Source: Gymnogyps californianus (taxonomy: Eukaryota; Chordata; Aves; Accipitriformes; Cathartidae). From it: 64,000 nt of DNA. The stretch is taken from positions 57,811,580 to 57,875,579 of the forward strand of contig NC_059500.1 in NCBI RefSeq assembly GCF_018139145.2, given 5' to 3'. Within the stretch, counting starts at the first letter, position 1. Each line of letters begins with the position of its first letter. The position numbers were made by a program, and so were the translations under genes. The notes under the pieces are model-generated. The model was not told the origin of the DNA and did no database searches. It saw only the letters and a program-made list of their open reading frames with translations. Shown piece after piece: positions 24,420 through 36,128 of this stretch.

Positions 24420-24650
24420 GTGTCTAGCTTTATGTCAATACCGGGTTATGATTAATTAGGGCTTGATATTTTCAACAAAGGGCATTGACTAATATTTGTG
24501 GAGCTCATTAGAAGCACGATCATACATCCACACACGTATCCTATTTAGGCGTGCAATATAATGTGCAATGCAATTAGCTGTAGGGCAGTGATGATTAAGC
24601 AGCATAGGATCTTTCTTCCAAATTATATGCTGCTGTTTATTATTTCTGGG
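24420..24650. other. Candidate conserved non-coding element
   Basis: This AT-rich segment holds several homeodomain-type TAAT cores (gattaattag, caattagctg, gatgattaagc) and an ATATAATGTGCAATGCAA stretch. Vertebrate developmental enhancers often look like this. The call is by texture only; without alignment to other birds or mammals it is a guess. Confidence 0.2.
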
Positions 24651-27600
24651 ACTGCAGTTCTCTTTCCTCGGTCTGATTCATTCTGAGTCATACAAAACAC
24701 GTCCTCATTGAAATGGGGTGCACAGCAGCAAGGGCTGTCATGCTAGTTCTGCACCATTAGATAATTGTTTGAGTCTTTTCTAGTGGAGATGTCTGTTACG
24801 TAGGCAGTACAAAAAGACTAGGAGAATGTGGGCGTCTGGTGGGAGGATTCAAAGTTAGAGGAAAAATACCTATTAGAAAAACTTCAGCTTGAGCTTGCTT
24901 ATTACAAAGTTGCCAATATTTCCATTTTAAAATATTTGTACAATGTAATTCGAGGTATGGAAATGATTGTTCATATGCAGTACTAATCCTCTTTAATACA
25001 GTGAAAAAGGACCATGAAGATTCGTCTATTTGGGGGTAGATTTGAGTCCCGGTTTTGATATTGGATCAGTTCTTATGACAGACATTAGTGAAATGGTATT
25101 TGAAAACGTGTCTCAGAAATCAGAAAGTGGGATGTTTGGTGATTTTTATGGGTTAACTCGTCAGACCTACTGATAACAGCACAGCAACTTCAGTCTCATT
25201 TGGTAAGAGGTTTAATAAGGCATATTCTGATTTACAAACAGGGTTACCCTCCTTGTGTGAAAGGTAGAGTTTGAAGCAGATAGCACTACAGTAAATACAT
25301 TTTAAATTGATTTTCTCATCTACTGACTAAAATTCAAAAGCTGTTTACTCAGAAACAGGCAGCCTACTCCTCCACTGCTTGGAGAGATATCAGATTAAAG
25401 AAAACAGCCACCAAGGATAGCACGTCAGAAAAGATGTCTGTAGTCACAAAGGAAGGTATTTATGCAGGGATGAGGCACTTCCCTCCCCCATGCTGTGAGC
25501 AAGTCAAGAAGGATCATTATGGATAGCTGAAAAATCACCTCTTCTCTCATCTCACTGATGGGAGAAGAAGAAAATGTCTGGATAGTTGATTTGGAGTAAG
25601 AAGTAGAGGAAAACAGAATGGCTGACATGAAATATGCTTTATTTTTAAAGCGTTGGTTGAGGTATGGTTGATTTGATTTGCTTTGGTAGCAGCAGGGACT
25701 TATGTTAGATAGAAACATGAACAGAACTGCCAGAACAAGAGGGGGACAGTTACTGTATTAGTGCAAAAAAGCCAGAACACAACACTATTAATGAAAATAT
25801 TTAAAATAAAAGTAAATAATATTATTGATTTTCCTTTCTTGGAAGTAGACTACTATATAAAGATAAAATGTGTAAGTCTGTTGTTTCACATGTAATACAT
25901 CTCTTATTTATTTTAAATCCCTTTTTGCTTTGAGATACCTTCCATGGCTATGAATTATAAGAGTGTCTTTTTTAACTGTGTAGCTTTCAGTAAAATCCAT
26001 TATCCGTTCTTTGTTTGAATTCAGTTCACATCGTCTTCTCATAGGCTATAAAGAGGCTCAATCTGTTCCAGAACAGTAATCACAGTCCATTAAACTCTGT
26101 TCCCTGTAGTCTTTGTTCCCAGTTACATGTGATACGGTAATTGCATGTGTGTGAGAGGGAAAAAAATCTTTAAGCAGCCTTGCAAAATTGTCATGAAGAT
26201 TTACCAGTCCAGGCAAAACATATGCTTGCCTTCCCTTTAGAGTGATGATAATTTCCTTGGAAAATCTGAAAGTGTTTCACTTGCCCAATTAAAAAACCAG
26301 AAAAGCATCCCCCAGCTCTCCTGCCCAAACCAACCCCACCCTGGAGGAGTAGATTTTCACAAAACTGTATCTGAAAGAAGTATTCCTGTATTAACTCATT
26401 AGTGTTCTTGATCATCAGCTTGATCTGCACACCACGAAGAGAAGCCACAAAAAAAAAAGTAGCCTTTCATGTTAACTTCAGAGATAACGGAGTTCATGAT
26501 CTAAAAGGTTGTCTCTGTAGATTGAAGGCCTGATTTTTTTCTGCCACATCAAACCTGTTTTGAACTGCTTTAACTCCATTGATTTCAGTGAGGCAGATTA
26601 TAAATCTGGTGTAAGATCATAAGCTTATTGACAGATTTAAGTTAAATAATAAATACAGTAATAAAGGATGTTGGATTAAAGCTGCAGCCCGATGCGGTTT
26701 TCAATGTGTTTTCAGCGTAGAGCGATGAACTGCCTCAAAAATGAATGTCAGCTGAGCGGGCTGTCTGATCACAACAGTTGAGAGAGCTGTAGAAGTAGAT
26801 TTCTAGTGTTTTTCCATACTCTTTCTACTTCTAACAATATTCTCAGACTAGTGGAGTATACTGTGGAGAGCTTCAGAGAAGGCAGGGTATTTTGCTTTTT
26901 ATTTAGCTATGTAAGATAAATCTGTTACTGAAAGAACGAGTTTCATCAGAAATATTGATCTGATTAGCATTTTAGCCCCAGCTCATTCATATATTTGACT
27001 TGAAATGAGCAAGTTAGTTTGGTTTCAATGGGCTACTCATATACAGTCCAAATCTTTAGTTGTTTTGCTGTAATAATGCCAATGTGTTCTGCAGTTAATA
27101 GGCTCAAGCCTAACAGTCTCAGAGCTATAATCAGCTCCAAACCTTGCACAGTATGGCTTGAGGTCTTTGGTCTTTTGTGTAGGCTGCCTTTTCCACAACC
27201 TGCTGGACAGTAAATTCATGCAGTGTTGCTACAATCAGCTTTAATTTCTTCTCTTAACCTTAAAGAGAAAATACTTATGTTTTAATCGAAAAATAATTGC
27301 AGGAAGTTTCAAGAGAGAGCTCTGATGCTGAATGGATGCTGGTCAAGAAAGCACCCTGGGCGTCCTTTTCCTGCATTATTCTGCTTGGATTCATAGAATC
27401 GTAACCCGTTCCTTTCAAGGCACCAGGGAGTCCCTGAAATTAGTGTTGCAGTCCCTCTTGAGGAGTATTGGCTATTACAGAATGGAAAGGAACTTCTAAA
27501 GATAATATATGGGGAGTTGCCGTAGGTATTTCTCTTTTTATAAAAACAAACATAATCAAACTGCAGTATTTACCTATTCTTTTCTTCCCAAAATAAATGT

Positions 27601-29639
27601 TTTACTGGTGTTTTCTAAAAAGAATGAATACCTGCCAGCAAGCTATTATTCCTGAGGAACCATCCAGAAACACGCAGTGTGTATGCATGGAGGAAAGACA
27701 GAGATTTGATGAAGAAATAGATTTCCATTTTCAGTATTCAATTCTTTATTCTATAACAAAAGAAAAAAGTCTATTTCATGAAAATATTTTGACAGTGTCC
27801 TTTTAAATGTAAGCTTTGATTTCAAGGCATTTAATTTGCAGCATGGTTTGACTGTGAAACAGACATAGTAATTATCTGGCCTGTTCTTCCTATTTTGTAT
27901 AACAAATTTGTTTAATTGGAAATTGGATAGCAATTTGAAATCAACTATGCTGCATGTGTATTTGGGTGAAATGGAAAGGATATAGAGTGAAAAAAATGTG
28001 TGTTACACAGTGGACAGGTGTACTATGTTCTAGGGGCTTCATTTATTGGTGCTGGGGTAGTAGTTTATGAAAGCCAAGGGACATGTGGGTTTATATCCTG
28101 TTAGAAAATATGATTCAGGTAGATGTATATTAGGGTAATGAACAGGAGATTGGACATGGTCAGTGACCAAAGGTCAGCTTAAAGTGCTTTTGTGAGCCTT
28201 CTGAGCGTGGTCTTAGTCTACTATAGATGTGAAATATTTCATATTATTTTCTTGTACAATTAATGAGGTTCAGTCCTGGACAAAGAGGAAATTCTGTGAC
28301 ATATACATATTATGTGGATCAACCATTTTGTCTGTGGAAATGTATAATATATGTAATATATTTGTAATGTAGCATCCATATGTATGCTATATGTAACAAA
28401 ACACTGGCAACTGAAGGTTACAATTAATTTCCACGTAATTTCCATTGAGATGAGCTTCTGATTTTAGTTTAGTTTGGATATGAGCCTCTGATAACTATAT
28501 ATGTGTTAATTTTTTGGTTTTGTAGTTTGTATTTTCAGAGAAGAATTAAGGAAGACTGAATATGTATGCACTGGATATTCAAGACTGCTGTCTGAAATTT
28601 AACATAAGAAGTATTCCTTTGTCAAATTGCAAGAGAGCCTTCCTAACATGTATAGTTCCAGAAACAGCAGGACAAATACAAAGTTTACACTCCTATTTGT
28701 TTCTGTCTTACAGGTAAATAATACTGACATCTTGGGGATCAAAACTCATTTTTAAAAAATGGTTTCATTTTATGCTTTAATACACATAATGCGTAATAAA
28801 AATGCGTAATTTGAGAGGAAAATGTCATTAAAGGAATGTTAATTTTGAAAGGTAAAGCTCTGAAAAGCACCTCAATTAAGATTCATTATTTATGTAGTAT
28901 GTAAGTACTAATACTATAGCTGTAGTACAATAAAATCTTGAACTGTAAGTCCTGTTTCTTAAAACTACAATATAGCAGCATAGCATTTTGTTCAATCAAC
29001 TGAGTTACACAGATGTATCAGCTTGTAATACTGTGTGCCATTTTGTGTGCACCAAAAAAACTGGCTATGATAGGCACATAGTAAAATGTTCCATGTATGG
29101 AGAACTCAGTCTAGCTCCTGTGATAAAGTTCCCATTCATTTAGGGTTTTCAATATAGAATTTGGGAGTGGTACTGTTACCTTTTACTAAAATCGCCCAAA
29201 ATTTCCTATGATGTTTATAATTGCCTCAAATTTCAATTGTTTCGTCTGAAGTTTTTTGTAGGTGGCTTACTTCAATATTATATTGTTTTCAGCCATTCTT
29301 AGGAATAAAGATGGAGAAAAAGCGCGTTTTTCCAGTGCTTAACATAAGGGTAAATAAAAGTTCTTCAATCTGACATTCTTATGCCTTTTGGGAGGGTACT
29401 GAAATTTGCCATAGGAACAGCCTTTCAATCAAGGATACACTTATTCTATTCTTACAACATTCCATTTATATAAATCCATGAAGGATTTTAATTTGCATAT
29501 GCACAAGCCTTTTAGTATTAATCAACTCAGATTGCAAATCCTGGTCTGTCAGGGCATGTTTCAGTGTCACACAGCTCCTAGTGCTGACAAGGCCATGCAT
29601 GAGACGTTTAGGCAGAGTATTTAAGTCTGCTGCAATGTC
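24651..29639. other. Unique non-coding stretch, no gene seen
   Basis: No exon or full repeat was recognised. It contains a probable ancient amniote repeat fragment near 26568-26620 (listed separately). It also contains the word tcatagaatc at 27391-27400, which resembles a reversed CR1 tail but lacks any CR1 body beside it. Confidence 0.5.
26568..26620. repeat. Probable ancient amniote repeat fragment
   Basis: The words taactccattgatttcagtg and aaatctggtgtaag, 12 bases apart, match by memory a very old dispersed palindromic repeat of reptile and bird genomes (the 'gatttacaccagtgtaa' type). I cannot give the library name, and a database comparison is needed to confirm it. Confidence 0.4.
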
Positions 29640-30593
29640 TCTGTGATGCTCTTGCCTGCCCTGCAGCAGGTTGAGGCTGGGCATTGGAACTGGGGTTCCT
29701 CACCTCTTCCTTACCTAGGTGTTCGCATCTGCACAACATAGAGGAAAGTGTCAGTTTGACAGGTTCCTAAGGGACAAGAAGCCAAGGGCAATAGCGTGGA
29801 TGGCAGGGCAGTGCCTTGCCAGCTGGGGCTCCATCCCACTGCCCCCAGTGAGGTGAGCAGGGAAGGCCTGAAAATGATAGCCAGTTTCAACCAAGACTCC
29901 AGATCATCAGGCAAGTGCATGGTGACAAGGCAGGTCCAAGGTCAAACTGCTAAGTCAGTGAGCAGGTCAGGATCAGGTCCAATGATGGTAACCAGGGTCC
30001 GATGCAGTCCAGTGTTCTCCAGGAAGATTTGTAATGATGAGGCAAGTTCTAGGTCAAGCTGGGAAGTCAGTCTGCAGGTCAGGATCTGCATCAACGTCAT
30101 GAGAGAGGATGGAAAGAGTTAGATTTAATTGATTATGGAGACTGAGGGCAAGGAAAAGACGCAACTAGAAATTACATTGCACTCTGGGACTTGGGTGAAG
30201 TTGAAGAAAATCTGGCTGGGTGAGAAGACTTGGACTGGGAGGAGGACCCTGGGTACCAGACACATTAAACAAAGAGAGTGAGAACCAGACTTGGTATTAT
30301 GAACTGGGACTCGGGCAAGGACTTGTTGAAGGGAACAATGAAAAAGGTCCAAATTTAGAGCAATGGGTTGAAAAATATACATCCATTGAAGAAAACATCT
30401 CTGTCTTGTGAAAAGGTGGTGAAAGATTTAATTCCTATGCTCTCAGGAGATATTTGTAAAACACACTGAGACACTTAAGAGAATGACAGCCTTTGGATTT
30501 TCAGTTTTCTTTCATTTAAACTTATTTTGTGTGTGTATTTTCTTTATTAAAGTCTCACAGAGGTATCAAAGATGAGATCTCAAAAAAAAAAAA
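29640..30593 (+). other. GC-richer block ending in poly(A); possible retrocopy
   Basis: This block stands out from the AT-rich surroundings. It includes a diverged duplication (29910-30090) and repeated gacttgg/ctgggac words at 30180-30320. It ends with ATTAAA (30546-30551), 30 bases, then 12 A's (30582-30593) and an A-rich tail. A poly(A) signal followed at the normal distance by a genomic A-run is typical of a retrotransposed transcript. I found no flanking duplication and recognised no parent gene, and such copies are rare in birds. The start coordinate is arbitrary. Open frames of up to 108 codons inside show no known domain. Confidence 0.3.
29910..30090. repeat. Diverged direct repeat with AGGTCA words
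   Basis: Two segments about 131 bases apart start ggcaagt (29910 and 30041) and share aggtcaa, aagtcagt and gcaggtcaggat. AGGTCA, the half-site bound by many nuclear receptors, occurs four times: 29939-29944, 29964-29969, 30051-30056 and 30076-30081. The repetition explains most of this cluster, so a regulatory role is only a possibility. Confidence 0.6.
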
Positions 30594-32487
30594 GAAAAAA
30601 GAGCAAGACTGCTAGTAGATAATCTGTACTGCAGTCTTTAATTACAGGCTCACCTCATTTTTGCAGATAATGGATGATATAGTGTTATAGATGGAGACCT
30701 AGGGTTTGTAGGATTCTGCCTCATTTGTTGCATGAATTGAATACTTCACAGTGAATGTGGCGGGGGATTGTAGAAAGGGGGTGGGGTATCACGAAAATAA
30801 GCTTTACAGAGTTTAGATTGGTTGCATGAACATAGGCATTTTTGATACTGTAAACTGTTGCAACTTGGCCAGTTCTGAAGAACATGAATCTTCTGTAGAT
30901 CCTGTGTCATATGACAGCCTTGTGCAGGTATCTTTTATGTTCTATAGCATAGCGCTAGACATCTATGTTTAGGCACCTGAATTAAGACCCTAATTTGTGC
31001 GAAGCACTTGGACATTAAAGTAATGACTATACTGAAAGAAAATCAACGGATACTTAATACTGGTTTGGACATCAGAGAAAAGCTGGAGTGGAATGGTGTA
31101 AATTAGATTTAGGGTCTTGCACCAGACAATGTAGATAAAGCCAAATAGATGATTGCTAAATGGGTATAAACCATTTAGTGTGGAATGGGATAGGTACTCC
31201 ATATGAGAAACAGGAGAATAGGAACATAATTTATTATTTTCATACAAATGCTAAGATCAAGTTTGCATAAGCACCACAGACCTCCATTCTTGGTTCTTTG
31301 CTTTAGAGGCTTTTACTCTTTTAACAGTTTTTGTGTAGAACCATGCAACAGAAAATAGAAATTTTTGATTTTTCTCTATCCACAATGAAATTAACAACAG
31401 AGTTAAGTACCTCACTTCTGGTGTGATGGAAGGTGATGCTGCTGGTTGAAGTCTGTGCGGTGAAGAAAAACCCTAAATGTGGCCTTCAAAAGAGTACATA
31501 TCTAAATGTCTCAATCAGTATCACGAACCCTCTGACAATTACTGTAGGTACGAAACAATGTAAACCGTACAAATAACAGCATAGAGCCATTTAAGATTAG
31601 GAAATACTGCAGGTGTATAATAGTTGAGCTATGCTGTATTGTCAAGAAATTCCAGCATACACATATACAAGGTTAAGCTTTTACTTTACAAATACTGACT
31701 GGGGTATTCAGCCCTCCTGTTTGTATTCCAAGTACCTGGTGAAACGTGACTTCATGTGACATTTATTCTCTCTGTCTCAACTCTCAGGCCACCCAATTCC
31801 CCATTAACCTTGTGGTCCATCTGAGGAAGTACTGGGCCATTCCGAGTTGTGTCCAGCTGCGACAGCCGCTGTGAATCTGCTGTTGACAGCTGGAAAATAC
31901 TGTGGTACTGAGGGACATGAGCTTTCCAGCTGTATACTTTTGACATCTAGACTGTCAAATGCCCTCTTATGTTCCCCTACATTGAGGGAAAAGCCGTAAG
32001 AAAAATTATGCTAACTTTACAGTAAGTAAGGATTCCCCTTAAACTATGAAATCTCCAAATAGCTGCTACTTAAGCATTCAGGATGGTCTTTGCTTCTCTA
32101 GTGGTGTAATACCCAAAGTCTGATCCATAAAATGTGTCAGAAGCAGCAGGTTTGTTTTTCATTGGCAATATGCCACCATTATTTTTGAATTGTAAACATA
32201 AACATGATTTGGTATAAATTGCAAATAAAATGTTAATTTGGGCCTCCAATCTTTCCTTTGTTTCTCTCTCTGTTCTCCTCCTCATTTCTCACTTGCTTTT
32301 GGTTGGAAATCAAAAGAAGGGACCAGAATGCTAAAAGCTTTTCTCCCAGCAGTGTGTGTATATACTTGTATGTGTTATGAAAGCCTGTGCTGATTGCAGC
32401 AGCAGGAGCCAGCTTCAGGGAACAAAAGCTGTTTTCTCTCCCTGCCATTTCCTGTTCAGAAATTAATCTTGCATGCGTGTGCATGCA

Positions 32488-32511
32488 TACACGCACATAC
32501 ACACACACACC
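32488..32511. repeat. (AC)n microsatellite
   Basis: This is an alternating purine-pyrimidine run, interrupted at its left side by G and T and ending in pure AC units. It is preceded by gcatgcgtgtgcatgcat, so the whole stretch could take up left-handed DNA. Confidence 0.85.
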
Positions 32512-32955
32512 TTGAAACATAATGGGGGCTGGAATTCACTTCATCAGTGTGTTCCCCATAGCTCTGTGTGAGCTAATCTCAGTTGTAATACACAATCTTT
32601 TTTGCTCCTGCAACTTTTAATACTCTGTTGATTTTGTGTTTCAGTAAACCTAAAAAATATTTTTTTACGTAGAACATAATTTATTCTAATACAGCAAATC
32701 ATTGGTCCTTCCCAGAGAGAAGGAGCTGCTTATGTTCTTTCTTTTTTAATAAAAGGTGCATGAGATGGAGTTTTGTTTGACGGCCCAGAGTCAGCTCATC
32801 AGTTATCAGGGGAAAACTGGAGATGAACATCAAAATGAGACTTCAGAGATCTGAATTATATTGCTTGTGGCAGAGTCCAAATCAAGTGACAATGTCAAAA
32901 ATTCCATCTTGAAAGGTTACATGTAAAAAATTGCAGGCATGCCAATTATGCCATG

Positions 32956-32978
32956 AAATGTCAGCCGTGCTGACATTT
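32956..32978. repeat. Tight 10-bp hairpin
   Basis: The arms aaatgtcagc (32956-32965) and gctgacattt (32969-32978) are exact reverse complements with a 3-base loop. A stem of this size is expected about once by chance in 64 kb. Confidence 0.75.
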
Positions 32979-35900
32979 TTAACCGCTTTTAAACCTGTGC
33001 TTCTTAAGTTAATATAACAGTGGAAAATGTTGTGTTAGTAGAAGACATCAACTTTTATGGACATTAAGATAAGGAACTGAATGCCCATTTCATAGGCATG
33101 CAAATTCAACACGCTTTTTTGTTTGAAGTCTTGTTCCATAGTTGGGTTGGAAGGCTACATTTTCAACTGGTACTGGAGAAGAGTACCAATGAATTTAGAA
33201 GCTTCTTCCTTTATAGGTACAGGATTGGTTAAAATACGAAAGTGACGGGCAGGATTTGAGAAAAATAGCCAGTAGTAACTGAAGGACCTTGTCATCCAAA
33301 TTCTGGGCAGGATACTAGTATATTGGTTTAGTTTTTGCTTCTCAATACTGACATATGCAAGCCTTTTATGGAAATATTAGCATTTCTACTTCCACAGAGA
33401 CATCTGAGAGATATTTCTTAAATCTCTGAACTGTAATAGATAGCACTTCTTACGGGTTTCTTTTGTGACTGAAACTCTGACATTGCTTGACTGGAATCTT
33501 TGTTAGATTTTTGTCACATTTACCTTTTCAAAGAGTTCGTTTATTTAGTTTTGACTTGTATTTAAAGCAAAACAGTCGAGGTTAAAAGTTCTTGACAGTG
33601 TGCTTCTCTAATTAATATGTTGCGTGATAACTGGGAAATTTTGAAATTACCTGTGAAAGGCAGTATGAAACTTTATTCCTAAAGGTACAGGAAGAGAAAA
33701 TAAAACATAATACCATCTGATACAAGAATTCTGGGAGTACGGACATAACCGGAGAGTTACCAGATTGCAAGTGGGATGAAGATATGTTTGGAATTGCTGG
33801 AGTTGAGATCCATGTTTTTCCATACTTTTCATTGGTATTTTAAGACGCAATAGTAAAAATGTTGGTAGTCCACTATGATTACAACTCTAGGAGAAAAAGC
33901 CATGTGTAAGTATTATTTTCTCTGTTTGGGAGCGTGTGGATGTCTGTGAGGGAAATGCTTCCTCAAGAGAGATGGAGCAATTTCTTTTCTGTAATGATCT
34001 TTTCTATGAATGTACAGTGTTCAGGCCAGTGATATTCAGGCCAGTGAAATAATGGGAACTCATCTGTGTAAGCAGATAGTCATTGGATGTTGGTCTCAAA
34101 AGTGTATATGTGCAAAGCTGTGATTCAGTGTCAAACATTGCAGAAGTCTTCCAGCAGTGCCGAAGCTGGGGTAACTTGATTTTCTGATACCAAAGATAGA
34201 CGATGTTCTGGTAACAACAATGGAGGTTATTTTCAAGAATTTATTTGTTACCAAACCTATCTATCCTAGGTAAAACCTTGTCCTTACTGAAGATACAGAG
34301 AGCTACCCAGGACTTACATGGGGCTAGGATTTCATCCACTATACTTACAGGCTGCAGTTTCAATGTCATGTGAGCAGGTAGTGACATCTGTTCCTAAGGC
34401 TGCTTACAGGCTTTTGTTTTATTAATAAACAATTAAACAATCCTTATTTACTTTTTAACTCTGTATTATCAGACTGTATTTTATACTATCATTTATATTG
34501 TTACAAATATATATACTATAACGTATATAACGATTATAATTAACATGCTTAAAATTAAGTATGAGCTTTGGCACTTTGCTAGCTTCTGGTGTATATCAAA
34601 ATGCATTTTAAAAACTTTAAAATATGTGTGTGTCAGGAAGAGGAGGAATGTATTTTAAGTTTTGTCATCTTATCTGTTTAAAAAATCTCTCATTTCTAGA
34701 GATGAACTGCTGGTAGGACTTGAAGCTAACATGATTTGTTTTGCCTACTTCTTTATTTATGCATGACATTGATTTGTGTTTGGAAGCCTTATTTTAGTCC
34801 ACTATTTTTAGTTGGTTTGTGTTTGATTTTCAAATCCTTTTGAGTACAAAGATGCACATGTTCCATTAACTATCATGAAGGATAGCAGGAGATGCCTCTT
34901 AGTTAGCAAGTTGTCTCTAGCTCAAGTAGTCAGTGAAGCTAATTGAGATTATTGGAAACATGTAATAATTTCACTTAAGTATTACATTGATATTCAGGAA
35001 GAGGGCTCTAAAAATGAGATTTTAATGAGCATGTTTAGTCTATGCTGAATAGTTTTTCCAGGTTTATATTTTTCCACTGTATTTTGGGTTTAGAAATGTC
35101 TGGCTGAAGACTTTTTAGTGGCATACTTGGAGTGCAGTTTTGCCATCCAGATGGTGGAAGCTGAAACCAAATTAGGATTCACCTGTTGCTGGTACATTTA
35201 ATGAAAGAGAATGGTCAGAGCTGGGCTGCAGATTGAAGAGGGAGTCCTGAAGAGTCAAGCTTGCTATTCCTCAAGAGAAAGGAAGACTCAAAAGTGATAT
35301 TTATGGCTACTGGGAGGGATTATTTTCCTTCCTGTCTTTCCCCTAGTGGTAGCTGCTGATTCATCTCTCAGTGGTGGCAGCAGTAGTAAATATTTTTTTA
35401 GGGCTCTGGTAGAGGTAGTCAACTGTGACAATTTTACTGCCTCTTCTGAACTTGTCAACTCCAAACTTTGTTTATGACTAGCACAACCCCTGCATTTAGC
35501 TCTAGCATCTTATTTGGTCGTTTTAGGTTTGATAGTATACATGTTTTGAATGGCTTTTACCTCACTTTTAACTGAACCATTTGTTGCAGATTGTGCAGTA
35601 TATATACAGACACATACAAAATGTGTCTTACTTGGAAAGTACCATTACTTGTTCAGCTAATCTTTTTGAGACTATAGCACTCAGAGGGCTTATTTTGCCC
35701 TGAGGCCCTCTTTAAAGAAAAAGTCACCTGTGCAGGGCCAAAAAATATCCATGTAATGATGTGCCTAATAGCAAAAAGAATGTGTATTTGTGAAAGTACT
35801 TCTATTGTCATCTGGTCCTCTCCTGCTATCTGGTCCTGCTTCTGACCTGTTCAAACACGTCTCTCTCTGATGTTATGGACATCAGTTGTCCAATTCCCAG

Positions 35901-36041
35901 GCTTCTTATTTGTGCCTCCTGTCAAGGTGCACTAGTAATAGATTGGTCAGATCCATTAGTATGTATTAGTTTTCAGAAATACTTCATTTGTAGCTTTCGT
36001 AGAATTAGGCTCAAAGTTTAATGTTTGGATTGAGAATTCTT

Positions 36042-36128
36042 CAGCATGTCTGAATCTTAAAAACCAGGCTCTTCTTTCGCTTTTTTGCTGTTTTCTGAAT
36101 TTTTACGAACTGTTTTTCAGACATGCTG
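36042..36128. repeat. 13-bp inverted repeat with 61-base loop
   Basis: The arm cagcatgtctgaa (36042-36054) pairs perfectly with ttcagacatgctg (36116-36128). A G:U pair and one more pair could extend the outer end. The stem is too short to look like a microRNA precursor unless the loop folds further. Confidence 0.7.

Noticed and set aside
27391..27400. Minus-strand CR1 tail (tcatagaatc)
   Set aside because: Only one tail-like word is present and the following bases do not match the CR1 3' UTR.
31752..31946. Exon with a pyrimidine-rich acceptor near 31770-31790
   Set aside because: A pyrimidine stretch followed by AG is present, but there is no matching donor, no recognised protein on the plus strand and no neighbouring exon.
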